A DNA stretch of 64,000 nt from positions 1 through 64,000 of the forward strand of contig OMXZ01000023.1 of assembly GCA_900315165.1 (NCBI GenBank). The letters are read 5' to 3'. Below, piece after piece: positions 8,222 through 16,456 of this stretch. The position numbers were made by a program, and so were the translations under genes. Each line of letters begins with the position of its first letter. Positions within the stretch are counted from its first letter, which is position 1. Below the pieces are notes generated by a model, which did not search any database, was not told the origin of the DNA, and saw only the letters and a list, made by a program, of their open reading frames with translations. This stretch comes from an uncultured Actinomycetes bacterium. GTDB taxonomy: Bacteria; Actinomycetota; Coriobacteriia; Coriobacteriales; Atopobiaceae.

Positions 8222-10705
8222 TCAGACGATGGGCGCGTGCAGATGGCCGCTCGTGGCGCCGGCAAGGCGGGCTTCCGGCTCACGGCCTTCCCGGGCAGCC
8301 GCGACGGCACGGGCGACGCGGGCCACTGCGGCGGCGGACTCGCGGGTGTCGAGCAGGGTGCAGTCCGCCAAAAAGCGCGTGACTCCGACCTTCAAGAGCG
8401 CAGGGATCTCGGGCGTGGTGTCCAGCGGGCTCGCCGCATATATGCGCGAACGGCCTTGCAAGTCGGTCCGCACGGGCATGAGCCGGCCGTCGCGCCCGCG
8501 TAGGGACACGCGGCGCTGGCGCAGCTTGCAGCGGGCACAGTCGTGGATGCAGCGGTCAGCCGCCTGGAGCACGCAGTGCTCGCTGGTCATGGCGCGCGTA
8601 CGGCCGTACACCGCAAGGCCCACGGGCACCGTCGCGCGCGGTGCGAGCGCGCAAATTTCCTCCAGCGAGAGCTCGGCCGAAAGCCAGAAGCCCCCGGCGC
8701 CCTCCCTCTCGAGCCAGGCCAGGGCGCTGGCATTGTGCACGGGGATGCAGGGGCGGATCTCGGGCAGGGCACCGCGCTGCGCGGCCAGGGCGAGCTCGGA
8801 CACGTTGCCCACGCCGGCGGGCTGGCCCTCCCGCACCCAGGGGTCGATGCGGGCATGGTCGCCCTCGCGGCAGACCTCGTCCAGCCAGGGGATGACGCCC
8901 TCGGGCCAGGAGCCGCGGGCCAGGCACTCGTCGCGCGCATATATACGCTGCGCGCCCGCCTCGAGGGCGGCGCATGCGGCTTCGGGCGTGGTCACGAGCG
9001 CGCAGGCCTCGGGCTCGCGGCCGGCGCGGGCGGCTTGCTCGGGCGTCCGCGCCGGTATGGATGCAGCAAGGCGGGCCTCCGACCTCGGACGGTCGGCATA
9101 GGGCTTTAGAATCTCGTCCGCGAGCAGGTCGCAGGCCTGCTGGCGCACCTTGTGCACGGCGGAGAAGCCGAGCCCGACGCCCTCGTGCAGCTCGACCTCG
9201 ATCGAGGTGGGCTCGAAAGGCGAGGACCCCATGCGGCCTACGTGCTCGGCCAGGTCGGCCTCGCTCACAGGTCGGGTGCGGGCGGGCTCGACCACGGCAC
9301 CCTCCGCCCGGACATGCGCGCCGGTGTCGATGCGGGTCAGCTCCACGGCAAGGGGTCGCCCTATGCGCGCCTCCACCCGCACGCGGACCGGCCGTTTTGG
9401 AGCAGCCTCGGGGCGGGCCGCTCGCTCGGAGGCGTCGAGCGCGACCTGCGAGCGGATCACGCGCACGAGGCTGCCGGCGGGCACGGTGCGCGTGGTGCGC
9501 ACGGCAATCGTCTCCCCCGCCTCGGCGTCGGCCGGCGCAGGGCCGGTGATGAACTGGCTGGGATCCTCGAGAGGCCGCAGTTCGAGCAGGTCGCCCTTGC
9601 CGACGGGCAAGTCCAGGCGAACGCTCACGTCGGCCGCGGTGTAGGCGCGCGTGCGGACGCGCCCGCCGTCCGAGCCGCCTCGCACGCGACGGTAGGTGCC
9701 CAGGTCGCGGCCCCCGGTCACGACGCCGACAAGCTCGCCGCGGTTGTTGGACCGGTTGTAGCTCATCATCTCGTCGCCGGAGCGGCCGTAGAGGTAGGCG
9801 TCGGTGAAGTCGCGGTTGAAGGACCGCCGCAGGAGTGTCGCGATACGCCGCTTCTCGCCCTCATCCAACTCGCGCCCCTCCGCCAGCGCATCGAGCGCGA
9901 TGCGGTAGGCCGACACGACGCCCCACACGTAGTCGGGCGCCTTCATGCGACCCTCGACCTTGAGCGAGCCGAGGCCCGCGTCCGCGAGCTCGGCCAGGTG
10001 GCCGACGGTGCGGTAGTCCTTGGGGCAGAGAGGCCGGCCCCGGTCGGGCGCAGCAATATCCTCCCCCGTCTCGTCCACCAGGGCATAGGGCAGACGGCAG
10101 GGCTGAGCGCACATGCCGCGGTTGGCCGACCGCTCACCCGCCAGCGAGCTCATCATACAGACGCCCGAATAGCAGAAGCACAGGGCCCCGTGGCCGAAAT
10201 TCTCGAGCTCGACGCCCTCCTCGGCGATACGGGCAATCTCGGGCAGGGACAGCTCGCGCGAGAGCGTGACGCGCCCGACCGCAAGCTCGTCGCGAGCCCA
10301 GGCCACGCCGCGCGCGTCGTGCACGTTTGCCTGGGTCGAGACATGCACCTCGACCTCGGGCAGCTGGCGGCGCACCTCGGCCATGAGGCCCCAGTCCTGC
10401 AAGATTACGGCGTCGGCGCCCAGCTCCCAGGCCCGCCGCACGAGCGCGAGCGCCCGCGGCATCTCGTCGTCCTTGATCACGACGTTTTCCGTCACGTAGA
10501 CGCGGGCGCCGGCCAGGTGTGCCGTCCGGCAGGCCGCGGCAAAGTCGGCGTCCTCGAAGTTGCCGGCGCCCCGTCGCGCGTTGAACTTGCTGCCCAGGCC
10601 GCAATAGATGGCATCGGCACCGGCTGCGAGCGCCGCGTAGAAAGCCGCGGGGCCGCCGGCCGGTGCCAGGAGTTCCGGTATGCCCGTGCGCCCGTCCTTA
10701 GACAA
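8222..10705 (-). CDS. U32 family peptidase-like protein (RlhA/TrhP type, probable RNA hydroxylation enzyme)
   Basis: The 827-residue protein has the U32 N-terminal barrel: ELLAPAGGPAAFYAALAAGADAIYCGL at the start, then YVTENVVIKDDEM and HVSTQANV. The signature ENFGHGALCFCYSGVCMMSS lies near residue 170, with further cysteines in GMCAQPCRLPY. The Cys set fits the Fe-S-dependent tRNA/rRNA hydroxylation enzymes formerly called collagenases. The C-terminal half contains another Cys group (CIHDCARCKLR). The start is a TTG at 10705 that overlaps the tyrS stop by 8 bases, so translation is probably coupled. The length is typical of large U32 members with extra C-terminal domains. The exact RNA substrate cannot be told from the sequence. 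Confidence 0.87.
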   Translation of the reverse strand: MSKDGRTGIPELLAPAGGPAAFYAALAAGADAIYCGLGSKFNARRGAGNFEDADFAAACRTAHLAGARVYVTENVVIKDDEMPRALALVRRAWELGADAVILQDWGLMAEVRRQLPEVEVHVSTQANVHDARGVAWARDELAVGRVTLSRELSLPEIARIAEEGVELENFGHGALCFCYSGVCMMSSLAGERSANRGMCAQPCRLPYALVDETGEDIAAPDRGRPLCPKDYRTVGHLAELADAGLGSLKVEGRMKAPDYVWGVVSAYRIALDALAEGRELDEGEKRRIATLLRRSFNRDFTDAYLYGRSGDEMMSYNRSNNRGELVGVVTGGRDLGTYRRVRGGSDGGRVRTRAYTAADVSVRLDLPVGKGDLLELRPLEDPSQFITGPAPADAEAGETIAVRTTRTVPAGSLVRVIRSQVALDASERAARPEAAPKRPVRVRVEARIGRPLAVELTRIDTGAHVRAEGAVVEPARTRPVSEADLAEHVGRMGSSPFEPTSIEVELHEGVGLGFSAVHKVRQQACDLLADEILKPYADRPRSEARLAASIPARTPEQAARAGREPEACALVTTPEAACAALEAGAQRIYARDECLARGSWPEGVIPWLDEVCREGDHARIDPWVREGQPAGVGNVSELALAAQRGALPEIRPCIPVHNASALAWLEREGAGGFWLSAELSLEEICALAPRATVPVGLAVYGRTRAMTSEHCVLQAADRCIHDCARCKLRQRRVSLRGRDGRLMPVRTDLQGRSRIYAASPLDTTPEIPALLKVGVTRFLADCTLLDTRESAAAVARVARAVAAAREGREPEARLAGATSGHLHAPIV

Positions 10706-11903
10706 GCTGGACCACTTTGCGCTTGCCCACCTGCAGGGTCGCGCCGCGGAGCGCGTCCGGGCTGACGTTGTAGGTCTTGGGCTCGACCTTCTCGCCGGCG
10801 ATGCGCACGCCGCCGCCGTCGATGGCTTTGCGGCCCTCGCCCGCGGAAGCTGCGAGGCCTGCGTCCTTGAGAAGGGCCGGCAGGTAGATGAGGCCCTCGT
10901 CGTTCAGGCGACTGTCGAGGTCGGCTTCGTACTCGGGGGCGTCGACGACCTTGTTCTCCTTGAAGCGCGCGTCGAAGGTGGCCTGGGCCTCGTCGCCCGC
11001 GCCCTCGCCGTGGTAGAGGTCGCAGATGTTGCGCGCGAGGGCACGCTTGAGCTCGTAGGGGTCGGCCGAGCCGTCGGCGTAGGCCGCGTCGATCGCGTCG
11101 ACCTCGTCCACGGACAGGGTCGAGCACAGGCGGAAGTACATGGGGACGAGCTCGTCGGTGATGCTCATGAGCTTGCCGTACATCTGGTCGGCGGGGTCGG
11201 TGAGGCCCACGTAGTTGCCGTAGCTCTTGGACATCTTCTTGGTGCCGTCGAGGCCCACCAGAAGCGGCATCGTGAGCGCCACCTGGGGCTCCATACCCTC
11301 GTCGCGCATGAGGTCGCGGCCGGCGAGCAGGTTGAAGATCTGGTCGTTGCCGCCCATCTCGAGGTCGGCCTTGACGACCACGGAGTCGTAGGCCTGCAGC
11401 ACCGGGTAGATGAACTCGTGCAGGGCGATGGACTGGCCGTTGGTATAGCGGTTGTGGAAGTCCTCGCGCTCGAGGATACGGGCCACATTGAACTTGCTGA
11501 GCAGGCCCAGCATCTGGCCGAGGTCCATCGGCTTGATCCAGTCGCCGTTGTGGACGATGGTCGTCTTCTCCGGGTCCAGGATCTTCATGGCCTGGCTCAC
11601 GTAGGTGCGGGCGTTGGCCTCCACGGCCTCCTCGGTCAGCGGCGGCCGGGTGCTGTCGCGGCCGGAGGGGTCGCCGATGAGCGCCGTACCGTTGCCGATG
11701 ATGAGGGTGACCTTGTGGCCCAGGTCCTGGAACTGACGCATCTTGCGCAGCGGCACCGCGTGGCCCAGGTGCAGGTCGGGGCTGGTGGGGTCCACGCCCA
11801 GCTTGATATTGAGGGGGGTATCGCGCGCGAGCTTTTTCTTGAGCTCGTCGAGCGGCACGATCTGCATGGTGCCGGACGTGATGACCTTCAGCTGTTCTTC
11901 CAT
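10698..11903 (-). CDS. tyrS: tyrosyl-tRNA synthetase
   Basis: The enzyme charges tRNA-Tyr with tyrosine. The class I motifs are HLGH (near residue 44, in SPDLHLGHAVPL) and KMSKS (near 222). An S4-like RNA-binding domain with KAIDGGGVRIAGEKV closes the protein. The FNVARILEREDFHNRY and GGNDQIFNLLAGRDL segments fit the shorter TyrZ-type group. I prefer ATG 11903 (401 residues), although its GGAGG site is about 17 bases away; ATG 11927 would add eight residues and has no ribosome site. No T-box leader is evident in the 150 bases upstream, which are shared with the divergent PBP promoter. Confidence 0.95.
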   Translation of the reverse strand: MEEQLKVITSGTMQIVPLDELKKKLARDTPLNIKLGVDPTSPDLHLGHAVPLRKMRQFQDLGHKVTLIIGNGTALIGDPSGRDSTRPPLTEEAVEANARTYVSQAMKILDPEKTTIVHNGDWIKPMDLGQMLGLLSKFNVARILEREDFHNRYTNGQSIALHEFIYPVLQAYDSVVVKADLEMGGNDQIFNLLAGRDLMRDEGMEPQVALTMPLLVGLDGTKKMSKSYGNYVGLTDPADQMYGKLMSITDELVPMYFRLCSTLSVDEVDAIDAAYADGSADPYELKRALARNICDLYHGEGAGDEAQATFDARFKENKVVDAPEYEADLDSRLNDEGLIYLPALLKDAGLAASAGEGRKAIDGGGVRIAGEKVEPKTYNVSPDALRGATLQVGKRKVVQLV

Positions 11904-12014
11904 TGGCAACAACGCTCTGTCCTCCATGTTGTTCAAGTGCGGCTGCAGGCGCGGCCGCATCGTTGTGGTAGCCTGCCCATGGCAGACCTCACATACCTTA
12001 GCAGGATGTGACCT

Positions 12015-12049
12015 TATAATGTTGATACAAATGCCACTTCTCTAGGAGG
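12015..12049 (+). promoter_or_regulatory. probable -10 element and ribosome site of the PBP gene
   Basis: A perfect TATAAT lies at 12015-12020 and an AGGAGG ribosome site at 12044-12049, six bases before ATG 12055. A -35 element is not convincing. The short leader of about 28 bases leaves no room for a riboswitch. Confidence 0.45.
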
Positions 12050-12054
12050 AATGC

Positions 12055-14208
12055 ATGGGTATTCGCACGCGCAGGGCCCACAAGCACTCGCGCACCCATA
12101 TCGTCGGCTTCGGCATCCTGGGCGTGTTCGGCTTCCTCGCCCTGCTGACCGGCGCGCTCGCCGTCTCGCTCGGCGCCCTGGTCTCCGACTGGCTCTCCGA
12201 CCTGCCGGACTACCAGTCGGCCGACGCCTACCTCGTGGCCGAGCCGACGACCGTCTATGCCTCCGGCAATACCCCGCTCGTCCAGTTCTACCTGCAGAAC
12301 CGCCGCTCCATCGAGAGCTCGGAGGTCTCCGACTACGTTTTCACCGCCACGGTGGACGTCGAGGACGAGCGTTTCTACAAGCACAACGGCGTCGACCCCC
12401 AGGGCATCGTCCGCGCCGTCTTCGCGCAGCTCTCCGGTGGATCGGAGGGCGCCTCGACCATCACCCAGCAGCTGGTGCGCAACACCGTCCTTTCCGACGA
12501 GCAGTTCGAGCGCTCGCTCAAGCGCAAGGTCCGCGAGGCTTACATCGCCATCCAGATGGAGAAGACCTACACCAAGGACCAGATCCTGATGATGTACCTC
12601 AACACCATCTACTACGGCGAGGGCGCCTACGGCATCGAGGCCGCGAGCATCACCTATTTCAATAAGCACGCGAGCGAGCTCACCCTCAATGAGGCGGCCA
12701 CGCTCGCGGGCCTGCCCCAGTCGCCCAACTATTACGACCCCATCGTCAATGTGGAGGCCGCCACCCAACGCCGCAACCACGTGCTCGACCGCATGCTCGC
12801 CCTCGGCGACATCACGCAGGAGCAGTACGACGAGACGGTCGCCGAGCCCGTCACGCTCAACCCCGGCACCTTCACCGAGGCGACCTCTGCCTCCCCCTAC
12901 TTCACCGACTACGTCCGCCAGCTCCTCCTCGAGGACTTCGACCAGGACGTCATCCTTTCAGGCGGCCTGAAGGTGTACACGACGCTCGACCTCGACATGC
13001 AGAAGGCTGCCGAGGCCGCCGTCGCGCAGCGCCTCGAGGAGATCGGCAACGACAAGCTCCAGAGCGCCCTCGTCTGCACCGAGGTCGGCAACGGCTACAT
13101 CCGCGCCATGGTCGGCGGCAGGGACTACGGCCTGAGCCAGTTCAACATGGCCACCCAGGCGCGCCGCCAGACGGGCTCGAGCTTCAAGGTCTTCACGCTG
13201 GCCGCCGCCATCGGCGAGGGCATGAACCCCGACATCCGCATCAACTGCAACTCGCCCATCCAGGCCACCCCGACCTGGAAGGTCCAAAACTACGGCAACT
13301 ACAGCTACGGCACCCTGACCCTGACCGACGCGCTGGCCGTCTCGTCCAACACCGCCTTCGCCCAGGTGGCGGTGGCCATCGGTGCCGACAAGATCGCCGA
13401 CACCGCGCACGCCATGGGCATTGACGAGGACCTGCCCAATTACCCGTCGCTCACGCTCGGTACCGCGGGCGTGCCCCCCGTCGAGATGTCGGAGGCCTAC
13501 GCCACCATCGCCAGCGGCGGCATCCACCGCGACGCCATCGCGATCACGCGCATCGAGGACCGCAACGGCAACGTGGTCTACGAGCACAAGGACGACCCCA
13601 AGCAGGCGATCGAGGCCGGTGTCGCCCAGGCCACCGAGCAGGCCATGGAGGGCGTCGTCGAGAGCTCCCGCGGCTCGGGTAACGTCGTCAAGCAGCTCGC
13701 CACCTTCGACCAGCCCATCGCGGGCAAGACGGGCACGACCGAGACCTATGCCGACCTGTGGTTCTGCGGCATCACCCCGCAGTACTCGGTCGCTGTCTGG
13801 AGCGGCTACGAGGACAACACCTCCGTCTACGTCAACGGCTCCTACGGCCACCCCTTCAACACATCCTGCATGATCTGGACGTATTTCATGAACTCGGTCC
13901 TCGAGGGCAAAGAGCGGGCAGAGTTCCCGAGCGGCGCGGCCTCCCCCACCTATAAGTCCGACAGCACCTGGGGCTTCACGGTGGCGCCCGAACCCGTCCA
14001 GCAGCAGACCGATGAGACTGCCGAAGCCGAGGAAGACGCCGCGGAAAATGCCGAGAGTCAGCAGCAGCAACAGCAGACGACGACCGACACCCCGACGACT
14101 CCCGAGACCCCCACGACGCCGACCGAGCCGACCACACCTACGACCCCCACGACCCCCACGACGCCGACTACACCGGAGACACCGGCCGAGCCTACGACGG
14201 GTCAGTAA
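12055..14208 (+). CDS. class A penicillin-binding protein (glycosyltransferase-transpeptidase)
   Basis: This bifunctional enzyme builds and cross-links peptidoglycan outside the membrane. The 717 residues hold a short cytoplasmic tail and one membrane helix (about 18-42). The GT51 domain (about 60-240) has catalytic Glu in VEDERFYKHNGVD plus STITQQLVRN and the EKTYTKDQILMMYLNTIYYG block. The transpeptidase domain (about 310-600) has the Ser motif TGSSFK near 371, SSN near 428 and KTGTT near 558. The last 90 residues are Gln- and Thr/Pro-rich (TTPTTPTTPT), probably a wall-spanning linker. All catalytic motifs are intact. A strong terminator follows 23 bases downstream. Confidence 0.95.
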   Translation: MGIRTRRAHKHSRTHIVGFGILGVFGFLALLTGALAVSLGALVSDWLSDLPDYQSADAYLVAEPTTVYASGNTPLVQFYLQNRRSIESSEVSDYVFTATVDVEDERFYKHNGVDPQGIVRAVFAQLSGGSEGASTITQQLVRNTVLSDEQFERSLKRKVREAYIAIQMEKTYTKDQILMMYLNTIYYGEGAYGIEAASITYFNKHASELTLNEAATLAGLPQSPNYYDPIVNVEAATQRRNHVLDRMLALGDITQEQYDETVAEPVTLNPGTFTEATSASPYFTDYVRQLLLEDFDQDVILSGGLKVYTTLDLDMQKAAEAAVAQRLEEIGNDKLQSALVCTEVGNGYIRAMVGGRDYGLSQFNMATQARRQTGSSFKVFTLAAAIGEGMNPDIRINCNSPIQATPTWKVQNYGNYSYGTLTLTDALAVSSNTAFAQVAVAIGADKIADTAHAMGIDEDLPNYPSLTLGTAGVPPVEMSEAYATIASGGIHRDAIAITRIEDRNGNVVYEHKDDPKQAIEAGVAQATEQAMEGVVESSRGSGNVVKQLATFDQPIAGKTGTTETYADLWFCGITPQYSVAVWSGYEDNTSVYVNGSYGHPFNTSCMIWTYFMNSVLEGKERAEFPSGAASPTYKSDSTWGFTVAPEPVQQQTDETAEAEEDAAENAESQQQQQQTTTDTPTTPETPTTPTEPTTPTTPTTPTTPTTPETPAEPTTGQ

Positions 14209-14230
14209 CCCGCCACCGACGCACGGGACA

Positions 14231-14268
14231 AGCGCAGGCCGCGGATTCCCCGCGACCTGCGCTTTTTT
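14231..14268 (+). terminator. rho-independent terminator after the PBP gene
   Basis: The stem AGCGCAGGCCGCGG pairs with CCGCGACCTGCGCT across a short loop with one mismatch and runs directly into TTTTTT. It lies between the convergent PBP and argR genes. Confidence 0.88.
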
Positions 14269-14298
14269 CAGACCTATGGCCTTCCGTCCGTGACCGCT

Positions 14299-14736
14299 CT
14301 ACTTGCGGGTATGGCTCAGCTTGTTGATGAGATTGACCAGCTCGATGGCCGACTGCACATCGCCGGACACGACAAGGACCGTATCGTTGCCAGCGACCGA
14401 CCCGATGACCTCGTGAAGCGATGCCGCATCGACGGCGGCGGCCACGCCCGGTGCGGTACCCGGCTGGCTCCTGATCACCACGAGATTGTCGGCACGGTCG
14501 ACACCGATCACAAACTCGGAGACCATGCGCTGCAGATGCAGGTCCTCGGCCAGAACGTATATACCTTCCGAAAGTTTGCGCAAGCCCATGTCGGCGATGT
14601 CACGCGACACGGTCGCCTGCGTGCATTTATATCCGATACTTTGCAGCTCATCGACCAGCTCGCGCTGGGTGCGGATGGATTTGCCTCGTACGATGTCGCG
14701 GATGGCGTCCTGCCTGCTATTGCGCCTTTTCACCAT
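14299..14736 (-). CDS. argR: arginine repressor ArgR
   Basis: ArgR binds ARG boxes with L-arginine as corepressor and controls arginine genes. The start at ATG 14736 (GGAG 8-11 bases upstream) gives 145 residues, the usual length. The N-terminal winged helix contains IRTQRELVDELQSIGYKCTQ followed by ATVSRDIADMGL. The C-terminal hexamer/arginine domain contains ADNLVVIRSQPGTA and the GNDTVLVV motif of the arginine site. No arginine biosynthesis genes lie in the window. The upstream 14737-15034 region is AT-richer than its surroundings, and an autoregulatory ARG box could be there, but I could not identify one convincingly. Confidence 0.95.
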   Translation of the reverse strand: MVKRRNSRQDAIRDIVRGKSIRTQRELVDELQSIGYKCTQATVSRDIADMGLRKLSEGIYVLAEDLHLQRMVSEFVIGVDRADNLVVIRSQPGTAPGVAAAVDAASLHEVIGSVAGNDTVLVVSGDVQSAIELVNLINKLSHTRK

Positions 14737-15034
14737 GTTGCAGCTCCAAACTTTGCAAACACGACCTCGCTTATGCATACCGTTGCGAAAAAAACGCGTG
14801 CGTTCGCACAGCCGTGAATCAATTCTTTCTGATTTGCATCATACGCCAATAATATTCGTATAAATGTTTCATTTTGCGAACATTCGCCGATGCTCCCCGA
14901 ACGGTGCCCCCACCACCCAAATCATCGACCGCTGCCCGCATTGGCGCTCGCGCGGCCGTGCGCATTGTCATAAGATGGCGTAGGTATCTAAATCGGGATG
15001 CCTTCCCTGTATGCACGAGACACGAGGGGACCAC

Positions 15035-16288
15035 ATGCCAAATTACAATAGCCAGAGCCCCGACCGGGACGGCGCCCGCCGCCCCCGCGGCCAGCGTCCG
15101 GACGGCTCCCGCCCGCAGGGCCAACGGGGCCCGCGCCCGCAGGGCTCACGCCCGCAGGGCCAGCGTTCTCAGGGGCCGCGGCCCCAGGGCCAACGCCCGC
15201 GCCAGGATCGTCCAATCAACGCACGCGGACCCCGGCCCTCCCAGCAGCCCTACAAGTCGCATCGCAACTACCGCACCATCAACGGGACCGACACGGGCTA
15301 CAACCTCCGGCAGCACAGCAACGTCAACCTCTCCGGCCGTCGGAACCGCGGGCTTGCCGGCCTTGGTGGCGGCGACCGCCGCTCGCTTGTGATCCTCATC
15401 GCCGGCATCGTCGTCCTGATCTTGCTGATCATCGGAATCTCGAGCTGCGTGCGCGGCTGCTCGAGCAAGAAGAGCAGCGACGAGAACACCAACTCGCTCG
15501 ATGCCCGCGTGGCCGCCGACGCAAGCTCGGACGTCACGGCGACGCTTACGCCGGCACTCGACACGGCCGACGGACTGGACAAGATCGCCGCCAATGCCGA
15601 TGCCTACACCGACACCCGCATGATCGAGCTGGCTGTCTCCGAGCCGGAGGCCGTCGACTTCGTCGCCAACTACCCCAGCTCCGACAAGACCTCCTCGTCC
15701 TATAGCGACGAGGTCAGCCAGGGCACCTACCCGCAGCTCTTCGACTGGGACAGCCGCTGGGGCAACGTGGACTACTCGGGCGGCGCCCTGGGTGTGACGG
15801 GTTCCGGACCCACCGTCGTGGCCATGGCCTATATGGGCCTCACCGGCAAGTCCGACCAGACCCCCGCGACGATCGCCACCACCGTATCCGATGGCGGCTA
15901 CACCGACAAGGATGCCGGCACCTCGACGAGCTTCTTCTCGGATGGCCTGTCCTCCCTCGGCCTTTCCGCCAACGAGTACACCGTCTCCGCCGACAACATC
16001 TCCTCCCTCCTGCAGGACGGCACGCCGCTCGCCGTGCTCGTCAAGGCCGACACGCTCACCAAGTATGCCCACTGGGTCCTTGTGGTCGGTGTCGGCGACG
16101 ACGGCGCCCTGGTCGTCTACGACCCGACGTCGGCCATCGTCTCGTCCCATACCTGGGCTGCCAGCACGATCGCCTACGACGGCGACACGATGTACGCCCT
16201 GTCCGCCACGGAGTCCGACAGTGCCTCCAGCGACAGCTCCTCGGATTCCACAGGCTCAGACAGCAGCGCATCCAGCTCGAGCAACTAG
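15035..16288 (+). CDS. membrane-anchored C39-like domain protein (Ser in place of the nucleophile Cys)
   Basis: From ATG 15035 (GAGGGG site) this is a 417-residue protein. The N-terminal ~60 residues are a low-complexity Arg/Pro/Gln/Gly stretch with repeated RPQGQR-type units, cytoplasmic by charge. A membrane helix (LVILIAGIVVLILLIIGI) lies near residue 125. The outside part contains a peptidase C39-like domain: PQLFDWDSRWGNVDYSGG near 235, GSGPTVVAMAYMGLTG near 255, HWVLVVGVGDD near 345 and VYDPTS near 360. In the family the first motif is normally GCGPT with the nucleophile Cys; here it is Ser. The protein ends in a Ser-rich tail. It may be a binding protein rather than a protease. Confidence 0.8.
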   Translation: MPNYNSQSPDRDGARRPRGQRPDGSRPQGQRGPRPQGSRPQGQRSQGPRPQGQRPRQDRPINARGPRPSQQPYKSHRNYRTINGTDTGYNLRQHSNVNLSGRRNRGLAGLGGGDRRSLVILIAGIVVLILLIIGISSCVRGCSSKKSSDENTNSLDARVAADASSDVTATLTPALDTADGLDKIAANADAYTDTRMIELAVSEPEAVDFVANYPSSDKTSSSYSDEVSQGTYPQLFDWDSRWGNVDYSGGALGVTGSGPTVVAMAYMGLTGKSDQTPATIATTVSDGGYTDKDAGTSTSFFSDGLSSLGLSANEYTVSADNISSLLQDGTPLAVLVKADTLTKYAHWVLVVGVGDDGALVVYDPTSAIVSSHTWAASTIAYDGDTMYALSATESDSASSDSSSDSTGSDSSASSSSN

Positions 16289-16367
16289 CACATGCCATGG
16301 CGGCGGGTATCGTCCCGCCGCATCAGGCGCAGCACGACGCACCAGTGCAGCACAACATAAAAAAGAA

Positions 16368-16396
16368 GGGCCCGGCAGCATCTGCAGCCGGGCCCC
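16368..16396 (-). terminator. hairpin between two convergent genes, probable terminator
   Basis: The arms GGGCCCGGC and GCCGGGCCC enclose a 10-base loop. On the minus strand the stem is followed by TTCTTTTTTAT. On the plus strand it is followed only by a short CTTTCC, so it looks strongest for transcripts coming from the mutase side, though that gene ends 60 bases before it. Confidence 0.7.
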
Positions 16397-16456
16397 TTTC
16401 CTGTGCGGGGAATTTGTCTGCGAACCGACACCCGCAGACTGTCCGCCATCTATCCG

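Noticed and set aside
14032-14205. Short TCG/ACC-rich repeats near the end of the PBP gene as a CRISPR-like or microsatellite element
   Set aside because: They are in-frame codons for a Thr/Pro linker and have no spacers.
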